A stretch of DNA of 30,852 nt from a virus: positions 1 to 30,852 of the IMG/VR virus record IMGVR_UViG_3300030382_002450; one strand, 5' to 3'. Positions 1 through 7,670 of the stretch are shown piece by piece (position 1 is the stretch's first letter; every line of letters begins with the position of its first letter). Made by a program: the position numbers and the translations under genes. Under the pieces are notes generated by a model, which searched no databases, was not told where the DNA came from, and saw only the letters and a list, made by a program, of their open reading frames with translations.

Positions 1-1
1 A

Positions 2-1618
2 GCCGCCGCCTGGGTAGCCTCGACTGAATCTGAGGGACGCTTCAAGTACTTCGCCGTTACCAAGAACAATGCAGGTAACGATGTACTGTGGGGCGGTAAC
101 AATGTAACGGATACAGGTAAGACTATCAGCGGTGCCCACAACAACAGCACGACTACCATCACAGCCAACGCTGACATCTCAGGTGACGTATCGGTCAATG
201 ACATCATCGTCTGTGGTGTAGGTGCCGACGCAGAGCAAGAAGCCATGCTGGTGACAGCCGTCTCCAGTGCCGCTATGACGGTGATACGGGCCTATGGCGA
301 TGGTGCCGTGATATATGAGGGAGGCGAGAAGATACACGTCCTCTACCCTCATGGCATACGCTCCAGTTCTGACCCCACCAACTCCGGTGCGTGGTCTTCT
401 CTCACCGCCATCGGCCAGAAGGAAGCACCTATCGTCGGACTGGCTGTGGAAGAAGATACCGATACTCTGCTGATAGCCAAGACCGATGGTCTCTGGCAAC
501 AGTACTACGAGCCGTTGGAAGATGGTGGCAGGTTGTTTGTGAGGAACCTCACAATCGACTTCAGGGGTGAAGGTAGCCCTAGTAACTTCAGGGGTATCCA
601 CGTTTGGAACAAGATGGTCTACCTCCCCATGGGAAGGGGCGGTCTGCTGGAGTACAACGTCCAATCCGGCCAGGCTAGGGACATCAGCTTCAGGCTCACG
701 GCAGACGAGTTCACTGACCTCCATGGTGTGGTGGTAGCGATGGCGTCTGGCCCGTCAGCTTTGTACGTTGCTTTGAAGGATGCCTCGACCCAGGTGATAC
801 ATATCCTGGCCGGTCACACAGTCAACGTAGATGGTGAGACCGACCTGCGCTGGGACATGATAGGGGAAGTGGGTGCTGGTGCCGCTGTCACTGACGCACA
901 GACCACCCTCTGGTACGACTCCACCAGGGGCGACCACTCCAGATTGTGGATTGGGTACACAGAATCAGGAGTCAGCGTGACGCCGAAGTTCATCCCAGTT
1001 GGCAATGCTGGCGACGACAAGACCGATGGCTACACCAACGACACCGACTGTGAGGCTGTCCTCACGGCATACGATGGCAACCTACCACGGGTGGACAAGC
1101 ACTTCGCTGAGATGGAAGTGGAGTCCAAGAACCTGGGTGCCGGTGGCAGGCAGTGGGCATTCGACTACCGCCTGGACAACGACCCTACCTGGGTAAGCTG
1201 GGACACGGTAAGCGTGTCCCCCTTCCAGACCATCAAGTTCCCACCGGGTACGGCTGGCAAACTGTTGGAGGTACGTGCCCGTCCGGCAATGACCAGTGCT
1301 GGCACCACGCCACCAGAGATAATATCGATACGGGTAACGTGCCAGTTGCACCCTGACCCGACCAAGGTATTCCCAGTAGAGGTTTACCTGGCTGATAACC
1401 AGGCACTGCTAAGTGGTGCTGAAGGTGGCCGGGTACGGGGAGACCTCACACAACTGGAGACCTGGAATAGTGGTGCGTCTGACCTTACCTTTGTGACACC
1501 TGACAAAACGTCACGGCAGGTCATCTTCCTGCCAGGGTCGATGCAAAAAAGGGAATCACACAAGGAACATGGTAGAAGTGCAGAGTACCATGTGTCATTT
1601 TTACTTGCCGAAGTCTGA
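2..1618 (+). CDS. Tail/virion structural protein, 5' end missing
   Basis: The reading frame is open from base 2, so the gene starts left of the window; the visible part is 538 residues ending in TGA at 1616-1618. I recognise no specific family. The middle part carries repeated short strand motifs such as DTLLIAKTDGLWQQYY, NKMVYLPMGRGGLLEY and SRLWIGYTESG, spaced like blades of a beta-propeller. The last 170 residues look like a beta-sandwich (FDYRLDNDPTWVSWDT, TIKFPPGTAGKLLEVRARP). This mix is usual in tail-tip or host-binding virion proteins. The gene lies directly upstream of the holin-like genes, where tail genes of a late operon normally end. The exact role (tail fibre, tail tip or other virion part) is inference. 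Confidence 0.6.
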   Translation, partial: AAAWVASTESEGRFKYFAVTKNNAGNDVLWGGNNVTDTGKTISGAHNNSTTTITANADISGDVSVNDIIVCGVGADAEQEAMLVTAVSSAAMTVIRAYGDGAVIYEGGEKIHVLYPHGIRSSSDPTNSGAWSSLTAIGQKEAPIVGLAVEEDTDTLLIAKTDGLWQQYYEPLEDGGRLFVRNLTIDFRGEGSPSNFRGIHVWNKMVYLPMGRGGLLEYNVQSGQARDISFRLTADEFTDLHGVVVAMASGPSALYVALKDASTQVIHILAGHTVNVDGETDLRWDMIGEVGAGAAVTDAQTTLWYDSTRGDHSRLWIGYTESGVSVTPKFIPVGNAGDDKTDGYTNDTDCEAVLTAYDGNLPRVDKHFAEMEVESKNLGAGGRQWAFDYRLDNDPTWVSWDTVSVSPFQTIKFPPGTAGKLLEVRARPAMTSAGTTPPEIISIRVTCQLHPDPTKVFPVEVYLADNQALLSGAEGGRVRGDLTQLETWNSGASDLTFVTPDKTSRQVIFLPGSMQKRESHKEHGRSAEYHVSFLLAEV

Positions 1619-1820
1619 TATACCGGCCAAGCCTGATTGCGTACCGGGTCAAGCGCACCATTGGCAATTGGAGACGGCACAGTCTGCGGCTGATGATGGA
1701 CGGGTAGGTACTAGTGATGGGGTCTGCATCAACTGCGAATCACGATATACATTCTATAATTCCATCATTGACTACGACATGAGGGCGAACCAACAGATTA
1801 ACCTTGGTCGCCCCTTATGA
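1569..1820 (+). CDS. Small HHW/CxxC zinc-binding-type protein
   Basis: An 83-residue protein. It has one Cys before a His pair (PDCVPGQAHHW) and a CINC knuckle near residue 53, followed by an aromatic RYTFYNS tail. I know this C..HHW...G.C..C layout as a recurrent small protein in environmental bacterial and phage genomes; its function is unknown, and one structural zinc is likely. It overlaps the preceding tail-type gene by 50 bases, and its TGA overlaps the next ATG (ATGA at 1817-1820), which supports real translation in a coupled operon. The ATG at 1569 follows AAGGA closely; an in-frame ATG at 1590 would shorten it by 7 residues. Confidence 0.6.
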   Translation: MVEVQSTMCHFYLPKSDIPAKPDCVPGQAHHWQLETAQSAADDGRVGTSDGVCINCESRYTFYNSIIDYDMRANQQINLGRPL

Positions 1821-1999
1821 ATTCGGGAGACCGGTACTGGGAGAGGCTCGAAAAGAAGATAGATAAATTCTTACTTAATGATTTTCGTCACATGGCAGAA
1901 GACGTTGCCAGTCTGAAGGCTCAGATGCGTATCGTCTTCTCACTACTCTTGATTATCTTAGCAGCAGCAGTCGGCATCCTGGGGGGAGAGATATTATGA
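1817..1999 (+). CDS. Holin-like protein with one membrane segment (XhlA-like layout)
   Basis: A 60-residue protein. An amphipathic, charged N-terminal half (RYWERLEKKIDKFLLNDFRHMAEDV...) likely forms a coiled coil. It is followed by one hydrophobic helix at about residues 39-56 (IVFSLLLIILAAAVGILGG). This layout matches haemolysin XhlA-type accessory holins in phage lysis cassettes, but I see no decisive signature. Its start overlaps the stop of the upstream gene by 4 bases, and its stop overlaps the next membrane protein in the same ATGA way. No endolysin gene is visible in the window. An alternative is a non-lytic small membrane protein. Confidence 0.6.
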   Translation: MNSGDRYWERLEKKIDKFLLNDFRHMAEDVASLKAQMRIVFSLLLIILAAAVGILGGEIL

Positions 2000-2187
2000 T
2001 GGGGAAGATACGTCCTCAGATTCTGGTAGCCATCGTTTGTGCTACCGTCTTCTCGATGTTTGCTTCATACTTAGGGTATAAGATGATGGCGACCGAGATA
2101 CTCACAGCCGTGGTGGGGGGTGCCTTCGGGTTCCTTGGTGGAGTTAGCCTCCGTATTTTAGATACGGAGGGGCCAGACAGTGAATAA
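1996..2187 (+). CDS. Holin-like protein with two membrane segments
   Basis: A 63-residue protein with a short basic N-terminus (MMGKIRPQ). It has two hydrophobic helices at about residues 8-27 and 32-55, the second rich in Gly (AVVGGAFGFLGGVSL), and a polar acidic end (DTEGPDSE). Size, topology and pairing with the preceding membrane protein fit a two-component holin or holin/antiholin pair. ATGA overlap with the upstream gene indicates translational coupling. Family membership cannot be proved from the sequence alone. Confidence 0.6.
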   Translation: MMGKIRPQILVAIVCATVFSMFASYLGYKMMATEILTAVVGGAFGFLGGVSLRILDTEGPDSE

Positions 2188-2251
2188 GTTGCTCCAAGGC
2201 AAGCACCCAAAAACATTATTAGAAGTCTTTGAGGACTATGAGGAGGACGAA

Positions 2252-2344
2252 ATGCCAACAGTAAAAGGCAAACAGTACCCTTACACCAAAAAAGGGAAGG
2301 CAGCAGCGGCAGCAGCGAAGAAAGGTGGGGGTAAAAAGAAGTAG
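2252..2344 (+). CDS. Tiny Lys/Ala-rich protein (MPTVKGKQYPYTKKGK type)
   Basis: A 30-residue, very basic protein: an MPTVKGKQYPYTKKGK start, then an Ala-rich and Lys/Gly-rich tail ending in TAG at 2342-2344. Tiny proteins with a K-G-K-x-[YF]-P-Y-T core recur in phage genomes near structural or lysis genes; their role is unknown. The ATG is preceded by a perfect AGGAGG (2241-2246) at 5 bases. The frame also extends upstream to a GTG at 2180, itself behind GGAGG and overlapping the previous stop, which would give 54 residues. I prefer the ATG because such proteins start with MP. Confidence 0.55.
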   Translation: MPTVKGKQYPYTKKGKAAAAAAKKGGGKKK

Positions 2345-2395
2345 CATTTGACCCAGAGACCAGCTACATCCTTTAGACCCTCTTAAATCGGCTTA

Positions 2396-2423
2396 CACGC
2401 CTAAAGAACGTAAGCTAGGCGTG
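2396..2423. terminator. Inverted repeat between convergent operons
   Basis: CACGCCTA (2396-2403) and TAGGCGTG (2416-2423) are perfect 8-base arms around a 12-base loop. A competing 5-base pair, GCTTA (2391-2395) with TAAGC (2411-2415), overlaps it. It sits in the 99-base gap where the + strand lysis operon and the - strand early operon converge, where a two-way transcription end is expected. There is no T-run on either side, so a classic intrinsic terminator is not shown. Confidence 0.35.
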
Positions 2424-2443
2424 GCTCCCTACACGTTTGGTTC

Positions 2444-2650
2444 CTAACATCTCTCCTCCTTCGAGTGGGGGTCTGGATGCGCTTCCTCCAGGCTCTCACT
2501 TTCGTTTATCAACGGTTCCCACTCGCTCCGTGGCGCAAAGTACCCATGGGTATCGCAAGTGGCGCAACGAACTTCCTTGTGAGGGCCATTGGATATAAGA
2601 CGCCCTTCACTTTGATTGCATACCTTGCATGGTTTTCTCATAGGGTACAT
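2444..2650 (-). CDS. Small zinc-ribbon protein
   Basis: A 68-residue protein starting MYPMRKPCKVCNQ. It has two Cys pairs, CKVC near residue 8 and CATC near residue 30, separated by a basic stretch (SNGPHKEVR), which is a classic four-Cys zinc ribbon. An acidic tail follows. Small proteins of this shape in phages are often called Lar/ComR-like or just zinc-ribbon proteins, and I assign no function. The ATG at 2650 lies 6 bases after AGGAG. The start overlaps the upstream gene by 44 bases in another frame, which is long for this operon. It is the last gene of the leftward early operon. Confidence 0.6.
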   Translation of the reverse strand: MYPMRKPCKVCNQSEGRLISNGPHKEVRCATCDTHGYFAPRSEWEPLINESESLEEAHPDPHSKEERC

Positions 2651-2801
2651 CTTCAACTCCTACTTCATGCTCGGGCACATCCCGTCCCACTGGAAACGAT
2701 TCCATGCACCAAGGGCAGTGGCCCATCGTCCTCCCAGGATGTGAGATGTCCTGGTAGTACGGCCACCGTAAGATTGGTGGCCCTGAATTAGAACAGTCCA
2801 T
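2607..2801 (-). CDS. Small Cys/His protein of unknown function
   Basis: A 64-residue protein with a CPWC knuckle near residue 29 and later His residues (VPEHEVG), suggesting one metal site. I do not recognise the family. Its ATG shares one base with the TGA of the RusA gene (TGATG at 2799-2803), the standard junction in this operon and the main support for it being real. Its 3' end overlaps the next gene by 44 bases. Confidence 0.5.
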   Translation of the reverse strand: MDCSNSGPPILRWPYYQDISHPGRTMGHCPWCMESFPVGRDVPEHEVGVEDVPYEKTMQGMQSK

Positions 2802-3214
2802 CAGTCTGCCTCCTTAACCGTTATCATCGTCATCGGTTCCGGCCCGAACCTCTTCTCCGCTGTCAACTTCACCACCACCGTGTCGTCCTTGAGGACGGTT
2901 CCCTTGACCCCGTCGATTGCCGCCTTGACCATGTTATCGAGGTCAGGCTTACGGACTAAGGCTTCCTTCAACCGTCGCTCACGGCTGGCTTCTTTCTTCG
3001 GCAGATTGTTGGGGTAGCTCCTAATGAACTCCAGATGAATCTCAACGGCTGTTTCTATGAGTGGCTTGTTGCGCCATACCTCCAAGCACTTGGCCTTCAC
3101 GGTTTCCTGATACGCCTTGAACTCCAGATACCCAGGCGTGGGGGCTGACATCCTGACCCATACCTGCCACGGCTTGGGTTCTCCAGGGACAGTCATATTT
3201 ATGAGTTGACTCAT
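2801..3214 (-). CDS. rusA: RusA-family Holliday junction resolvase
   Basis: A 137-residue protein, close to the usual 110-140 of RusA. These homodimeric, metal-dependent endonucleases cut Holliday junctions and branched replication products in the cytoplasm; in phages they resolve recombination intermediates before packaging. The signature is present: KPDLDN at residues 89-94, Asp101, and the Asp pair 110-111 in VLKDDTVV, covering the catalytic acidic residues of the family. An N-terminal VPGEPKPWQ strand and a C-terminal KRFG segment also fit. It sits in the same leftward operon as the primase-helicase and the SSB-like gene. The ATG at 3214 has only a weak ribosome site, so coupling from the gene 7 bases upstream is likely; ATG at 3196 is an alternative. 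Confidence 0.9.
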   Translation of the reverse strand: MSQLINMTVPGEPKPWQVWVRMSAPTPGYLEFKAYQETVKAKCLEVWRNKPLIETAVEIHLEFIRSYPNNLPKKEASRERRLKEALVRKPDLDNMVKAAIDGVKGTVLKDDTVVVKLTAEKRFGPEPMTMITVKEAD

Positions 3215-3221
3215 AATAATT

Positions 3222-3764
3222 CTATGGTTCCCATGTGTCAGAGTTTATCGGAGGGTTGTCAAACATCTCTGCTCCTGCGGTGCGCCCAACTAACTTCACT
3301 TCAACATCCTCAAGGGTTGGTTCAAGGATGTGAAAGTTATACCCTCTGCGTAACCGGTTCAATGCTTCATTTTCATACTTGATGATGGTCGCTGGGTTTG
3401 TCTTCAGCCTTTCTGCTATCTGCTTATGGGTATAGATGCCGTCAATGTTACGGACGATTCCTTTTCGGCCATGTATCCAAGTCAAACTGAACCGTGCTTT
3501 GATAACATAAGCTAGTTTTGGAGGCAAGCTGTACAGCAGAGCTTGTACTCCTCTGTGTAATCGCCATCTGATGGGACAATATCCTTGGTCACATTTATCG
3601 TGTGCGAGGATGTCAACAAAACGGTCTAAGAAATCTTGATGAATGCGACTGTTGGCTCCAATCCAATCCCCACTTCCATACACGGCTCGTATCAATCCAG
3701 AAGCACCTCCTTCTTGACGACACTCCTCAAGATAGCGTTCACGGTCACTCTTTGCAGTTACCAT
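3222..3764 (-). CDS. Sigma-70 region 4-like helix-turn-helix protein
   Basis: A 180-residue protein. Residues about 80-140 read like region 4 of a sigma factor: a proline-led helix (LPPKLAYVIKARFSL), an insert, then YTHKQIAERLKTNPATIIKYENEALNRLRR, a DNA-binding helix-turn-helix with the usual closing helix. There is no region 2, so it is unlikely to be a full sigma factor. The N-terminal part (Cys15, Cys58, Cys63) is unrecognised. It could be a phage transcription regulator, for example of late genes. The ATG at 3764 overlaps the upstream TGA (TGATG) and lies 6 bases from AAGGA; an adjacent ATG at 3767 would add one Met. Confidence 0.65.
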   Translation of the reverse strand: MVTAKSDRERYLEECRQEGGASGLIRAVYGSGDWIGANSRIHQDFLDRFVDILAHDKCDQGYCPIRWRLHRGVQALLYSLPPKLAYVIKARFSLTWIHGRKGIVRNIDGIYTHKQIAERLKTNPATIIKYENEALNRLRRGYNFHILEPTLEDVEVKLVGRTAGAEMFDNPPINSDTWEP

Positions 3765-4012
3765 CATGAGTCCTTCCTGCCTTCTAGCACCTGTTCAGCC
3801 CTATGGATGGCGGCGTTCAGGTCGCCCCATGTGCAGAGTCTCCTGCCACAGATATGTAAATCACCAGTCTCTGGGTTAATATCGGTCTGCCTCAGATGGG
3901 CACGGCTGTAGAACAGGAGGTCATCAAAGGCTTTAGCCAGGGTCTGTATCTCCTTCTTGGTAGGTTTCTTTATGCTCTTCTTATGTTTTCGCTGTAGCGT
4001 TGTCGTTACCAT
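3764..4012 (-). CDS. Hypothetical protein
   Basis: An 82-residue protein with a very basic N-terminus (TLQRKHKKSIKKPTKKEIQ), then a helical, mildly hydrophobic region and a CGRRLCTWGDLNAAIHRAEQ segment near residues 55-74. I do not recognise the family. The basic start suggests nucleic-acid contact, but that is only a guess. The ATG at 4012 shares its A with the TGA of the upstream gene (TGATG) and is preceded by GGAG; a GTG codon lies directly before it. It is part of the leftward operon between the primase-helicase and RusA. Confidence 0.6.
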   Translation of the reverse strand: MVTTTLQRKHKKSIKKPTKKEIQTLAKAFDDLLFYSRAHLRQTDINPETGDLHICGRRLCTWGDLNAAIHRAEQVLEGRKDS

Positions 4013-4341
4013 CACAACTCCAGGGTCATCTGTTTACTGTCATGGGTGCGCCAGTGCTTCAGGGGTAGGACGGTCTGCTTCCCTTCGCCACGGTCAACCT
4101 CTTCACCGTAGGTCTTGAAGGTCTCAAGGGTAGCGGTCAGGCGGGTGCCGTCAGTGGTGCGGAGTTCTACGCCGGTGCCCTTCTGATTCTCCAACGTCTC
4201 TAGGTGTGCCGTGTCGATAGCCCAGCCAGGTGGATACTTCATCTGGTGCTTGGCTGGGTCTAGCCCTACCTTCAGTAGTATGCCGTCGTCATTGATACTG
4301 CCGGTAATCTGTCGGCGTTGGTTATACAGTGGTGTGTTCAT
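4012..4341 (-). CDS. Hypothetical protein
   Basis: A 109-residue, mostly beta-type protein. The C-terminal half (GTGVELRTTDGTRLTATLETF ... QTVLPLKHW) could be a small barrel fold. No domain is recognised. It starts at ATG 4341 with a strong AGGAGG 4 bases upstream, the first gene after a 213-base gap on the leftward strand, so it probably leads a translational sub-unit of the operon. Its stop overlaps the next start by one base. Confidence 0.6.
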   Translation of the reverse strand: MNTPLYNQRRQITGSINDDGILLKVGLDPAKHQMKYPPGWAIDTAHLETLENQKGTGVELRTTDGTRLTATLETFKTYGEEVDRGEGKQTVLPLKHWRTHDSKQMTLEL

Positions 4342-4521
4342 CTCGCCTCCTAGTTATGGATGAGGGTGGCGGGGGCCAAAGCGTTTGGAGTAGCGCGTGA
4401 CCCCTCTTTAATCAGCCATGTATGCCCAGCCGTTATCGTATGCAACTCAGTGTCTCATTATGCTGAGAAGCCCATTAGCAGTGGGTAACGGCGGCGTGGG
4501 AACACCATGTCCCTGATACGC

Positions 4522-4544
4522 CATGGTTGGGTGGCCGAACCATG
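4522..4544 (-). terminator. Hairpin just after the primase-helicase gene
   Basis: CATGGTT (4522-4528) and AACCATG (4538-4544) form a perfect 7-base stem with a 9-base loop, 10 bases past the stop of the primase-helicase gene on the leftward strand. There is no T-run after it, so it may be a processing or partial termination site rather than a strong terminator. The rest of the 4342-4554 gap shows no convincing gene. Confidence 0.3.
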
Positions 4545-4554
4545 CTCAGTTAGA

Positions 4555-6633
4555 TTAGCTTGCCAAGTTCCAGAGTTTCTGGGTGCCGTCTAGGTTCTGT
4601 ATCTCTACGAATAATTCCTTTCGGTCACTGAACGCCTTGTGAACGGTGTTCGCCTTCCGGTCAGTGGCGGCGACGATATCCTCTACACGGGACGGGCCGT
4701 TCTCTTTCAGGTATTGCTGGATGACCTGCCAAGCTGGTAGTTGGGACGCCAGTTCCGGTACGTCAACGATGCTCTGGGTGTTGAACCTGATGGCGTCCTC
4801 GTTGAAGGACACCGATATACCCATCGGTTTCTCCAGCCGCCCGTCGTTAATCTTCCGGTGGTACAAGCCCAGGTTCATGGTGTCCATACCTGCGTCCTGT
4901 TGCCGCTTAATCTCCATGGTGCTTCGGGCTTCGTTAGTCCAGAAGACAGAGCCGAAAGGTTTGCCGGTGTCGTCATTGCCCTTGGTCTGGTGCCCTATCA
5001 GCAGGGCTGTCGTATCCAATGACCGCACCGCGTTACATAACCTGAGTGCTACGTCGGCACGCTCTGGTTCACCACCACAGGCGGCGGCTATGCTGTCTAT
5101 GATGACCATGTTGCACCCTGATTCGGTCAGGTGTCGCTTCACTTGTCTGACTATCTCATGGAGCGGGGCTGAACACCGTAGATAGGCCATGTCTAGTATC
5201 GGTTCTGGGTGCATCAGCTTCTTCAGCCTGCTGGCGTGAGCGTTAGGGCTGGCCTCCCAGTCCAGGTACATGGTCTTTACGTTACCATTGGGCACCATGC
5301 CACTGAGCATACTGTTCTGGGTCTGAAGTGAGACCGCCGCCGCCATGGCGATAAGGGACTTGCCGTTACCGCCGTCACCAAAGAGGATGTTTATCTCGTC
5401 CTCAAGGATGAGCGGCCAGAGCAACCAGTTCGGTGGGAACCCTTCGTAGTGGGCCAGGTTCAGTAGGCTTGGCCCCACCTTGAAGTGGGCGATGGCGAGA
5501 CGGCAGACCGTATCCATCATGGTGGCCCACGCTAGTTCAGGCATCTGACCACCTAAGTATTTGACCAGGCTGTTACGGGTCGTCGTGCTAGATAGATTGA
5601 AGCGTATCGGGCCGTGGTCTAGGGTTTGCCTGCCAGGCATGATGGCTTCGATATCTAACTCGCAGTGGATGCCGTCACGGTCACGCACCATCTCGTCTAC
5701 CTTGATGCAGACACCGCTCTTTCGCCAGGTGTATATCAACTGACCGGCTACCTCCTGAAAGTCCGGTGGGTCAACGATGTGATGGTCTGTTATCTGCCTT
5801 TCGTACCGGGATACGCTGGCGACAGTGCGCCGTAGTTCCCGTATGTCCATGGGTGGGGTGCAGGCTTCGGCAAAGGGAGTCAGGATGGCATAGATTATGT
5901 CTTCTGCCAGACCTTGCTTGTGGAAGTAACCCACCAGTCTGGCGGCGGTCTGGTTGCGGTAGGATTCACCCACCCCTTGCAGAGCCGTAGTCACCCACGG
6001 TTCGTAGCCTTCGGCTGGTCGCTCGATTGTCACCGTGGGTGCCCTGACCACCGGGGTACTACACCTGGTGATTAACCACTCCGGTGCCAGCACGGCCTGG
6101 GAGTTATCTTCCCACTCGTAGGCGTCACCAGATAGGTGGATGCTGGGTGCCACGACGATGTAGCCGCCGTCACCCCTGACATCTATCCCCTTCGCAAGCT
6201 TCGTACCAGCGTCATTGCGTACCTCGACATTGGCCGGTAGCTTATATATCCAGTGCTGGCCTCCACCCCCCGTAAACGCCGTCATGGTGCTTGCAGGGCC
6301 ATGGTCGTCAAGGAGGTCGTACCAGTTGGTGACGCCGTTGGCCTCGTCATCCTTAACGTCCAAGTCCACAGCCATGATGCCGCTGACCTGGCCGGTACGC
6401 ACCCCGATGTTGGAGTCGGGCCACTGCTCCCACCATCCTTTGATGACCTGTTGGTCTTTGGTGGCGTCGTTCAGTCCCTTCGCTGTACGGGGGTGCTTGC
6501 CGGGGCTACCACAGTCAGGCTGGCTACAGGTGCAGACCCCTGCTTTGATTGAATGCACCGGGAAGACCGCCCAGTTGTAGGTCGATGCGTACCTGACAGC
6601 GGCTACGGCTAGTTCATTAGACGACGCGGTCAT
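4555..6633 (-). CDS. Bifunctional primase-polymerase / RepA-type helicase
   Basis: A 692-residue replication protein. The N-terminal 200 residues are a Bifunc_prim-pol (PriPol) domain: AVRYASTYNWAVFPV, a Cys-rich turn (CTCSQPDCGSPGKHPRT, residues 34-50), the metal-binding VDLDVKDD (Asp90, Asp92) and RGDGGYIVVAPS (153-164). The C-terminal half is a RecA/RepA-like AAA_25 helicase: Walker A GDGGNGKS (419-426), Walker B NMVIIDS (508-514) and sensor IGHQTKG (546-552). A winged-helix-like end follows (residues 631-692). It would prime and unwind phage DNA at the fork. I chose ATG 6633 because GGAGG lies 9 bases upstream; the frame also opens at a TTG (6651). It overlaps the upstream gene by 17 bases. 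Confidence 0.9.
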   Translation of the reverse strand: MTASSNELAVAAVRYASTYNWAVFPVHSIKAGVCTCSQPDCGSPGKHPRTAKGLNDATKDQQVIKGWWEQWPDSNIGVRTGQVSGIMAVDLDVKDDEANGVTNWYDLLDDHGPASTMTAFTGGGGQHWIYKLPANVEVRNDAGTKLAKGIDVRGDGGYIVVAPSIHLSGDAYEWEDNSQAVLAPEWLITRCSTPVVRAPTVTIERPAEGYEPWVTTALQGVGESYRNQTAARLVGYFHKQGLAEDIIYAILTPFAEACTPPMDIRELRRTVASVSRYERQITDHHIVDPPDFQEVAGQLIYTWRKSGVCIKVDEMVRDRDGIHCELDIEAIMPGRQTLDHGPIRFNLSSTTTRNSLVKYLGGQMPELAWATMMDTVCRLAIAHFKVGPSLLNLAHYEGFPPNWLLWPLILEDEINILFGDGGNGKSLIAMAAAVSLQTQNSMLSGMVPNGNVKTMYLDWEASPNAHASRLKKLMHPEPILDMAYLRCSAPLHEIVRQVKRHLTESGCNMVIIDSIAAACGGEPERADVALRLCNAVRSLDTTALLIGHQTKGNDDTGKPFGSVFWTNEARSTMEIKRQQDAGMDTMNLGLYHRKINDGRLEKPMGISVSFNEDAIRFNTQSIVDVPELASQLPAWQVIQQYLKENGPSRVEDIVAATDRKANTVHKAFSDRKELFVEIQNLDGTQKLWNLAS

Positions 6634-7228
6634 TAGCCCTGGCCTCCACAAGTGCCATATTCAGGGACTCAGTCAGTGATTTCGCAGTTTCTTTAGTCTG
6701 CTTATTCTTGTGGTAACGAGACCTGGCATAGCTGTTACGACATATCCGACACCGTTGTCCGTGGTAGACCCCGCCAGATGCCGACCTTGTCGTAACGAAC
6801 GTGGTGTTGTTTGGCGATAGTGCGTGGCCTTTGGAGCATTCAGTGCGTGGGGCCTTTAACTTACGGGACTCCCCGAATCCAGCCTTCTGGCAGGCACCGC
6901 TACAGTAGGTTGCTTTGTGCCCCAGTGCCTTGCGTGCCAGGTGTACCCGCTCTAACCTCTCGAATGTGATACCACAGTACCCACACTTCAATGCAACCGC
7001 CTTCAGTTCCTTGACCGCTTCCGCTGGCACGTTCCGATGTTCAGCCCGTGGCGACTGAAGCAATTGACTCACCCGTTGGCGGGTCAGTTTTACCGTGTCT
7101 GCTATCTCTTGTAATGACCACATAGGATTCTCCTCCTTCAATGCCCTGACCGTGTCACGAATAGCCTCTGAGTATTCTTCTTCGGCACGGTCTTTCTTCT
7201 CTCGAATCGCTTGTAGTTTATTTATCAT
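6617..7228 (-). CDS. HTH and zinc-finger DNA-binding protein (HNH-like tail)
   Basis: A 203-residue protein. It has an N-terminal coiled coil (residues 8-34), then a helix-turn-helix WSLQEIADTVKLTRQRVSQLL (37-57). Two metal-type modules follow: CGYC (82-85) with YCSGAC (108-113), and CSKGH (131-135) with CRIC (160-163) followed by a basic SYARSRYHKNK end. The last module resembles the zinc part of HNH-type phage proteins, but a full HNH motif is not evident. It is probably a site-specific DNA binder: a regulator or replication helper of the neighbouring primase-helicase. GGAGG lies 4 bases before ATG 7228, and it overlaps the previous gene by 11 bases. Confidence 0.65.
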   Translation of the reverse strand: MINKLQAIREKKDRAEEEYSEAIRDTVRALKEENPMWSLQEIADTVKLTRQRVSQLLQSPRAEHRNVPAEAVKELKAVALKCGYCGITFERLERVHLARKALGHKATYCSGACQKAGFGESRKLKAPRTECSKGHALSPNNTTFVTTRSASGGVYHGQRCRICRNSYARSRYHKNKQTKETAKSLTESLNMALVEARANDRVV

Positions 7229-7670
7229 CCTCCCTCCGCTTGAAGTCTAGGGTCACTTGCGCTTCACGCACTCGCTCTAATACCTCTTGTACTTGTGGGT
7301 AACTCTCAGCCAGCACCTTGAGTTGCTGGGCGTTCCACTTCCCGTCAACCGGAGTCGGTTCCACGTAGGCTTTCTTCAAGTCAGCGGCATTCAATATCTT
7401 CAGAAGAGGCAAGAACCCTGACTTGTTCTTCTGGTAGTTATAGGTCTGCCTGCGTCTGACATCGTAGGTCTCAGACGGGATACCGTTGGTGCCTTGCTCG
7501 TCCATGTAATCGAACAACGCCATCTTGGCATGGCCTAGTTGGTCACCGGCCTGCTTGTATAGCTCGAGTGCTTCTTCGTAGTTCCGAAGCATCATCTCGA
7601 CGTACTCGTCTTGAGTCACTACTTCCCCTGTGATGCTATTGAACCTGCTGGTGTTGACCTTATCAACCAT
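7218..7670 (-). CDS. Conserved phage protein of unknown function
   Basis: A 150-residue protein, mostly helical. An early coiled-coil region (YVEMMLRNYEEALELYKQAGDQL) is followed by a pattern LPLLKILNAADLKKAYVEPTPVDGKWNAQQLKVLAESY. I have seen similar patterns in phage proteins encoded near replication genes, without a known function. The frame opens further upstream, but ATG 7670 has GGAGGAG at 7 bases and the upstream extension is low-complexity shadow of the neighbouring gene. It overlaps the downstream HTH gene by 11 bases and the upstream gene by 8. Confidence 0.65.
   Translation of the reverse strand: MVDKVNTSRFNSITGEVVTQDEYVEMMLRNYEEALELYKQAGDQLGHAKMALFDYMDEQGTNGIPSETYDVRRRQTYNYQKNKSGFLPLLKILNAADLKKAYVEPTPVDGKWNAQQLKVLAESYPQVQEVLERVREAQVTLDFKRREDDK

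Noticed and set aside
2396-2423. Strong intrinsic terminator between the convergent operons
   Set aside because: The stem is perfect, but neither strand has a T-run after it, so only a weak terminator call is kept.
4646-5185. Plus-strand frame of 179 codons inside the primase-helicase gene
   Set aside because: Shadow frame opposite a clearly conserved two-domain enzyme.
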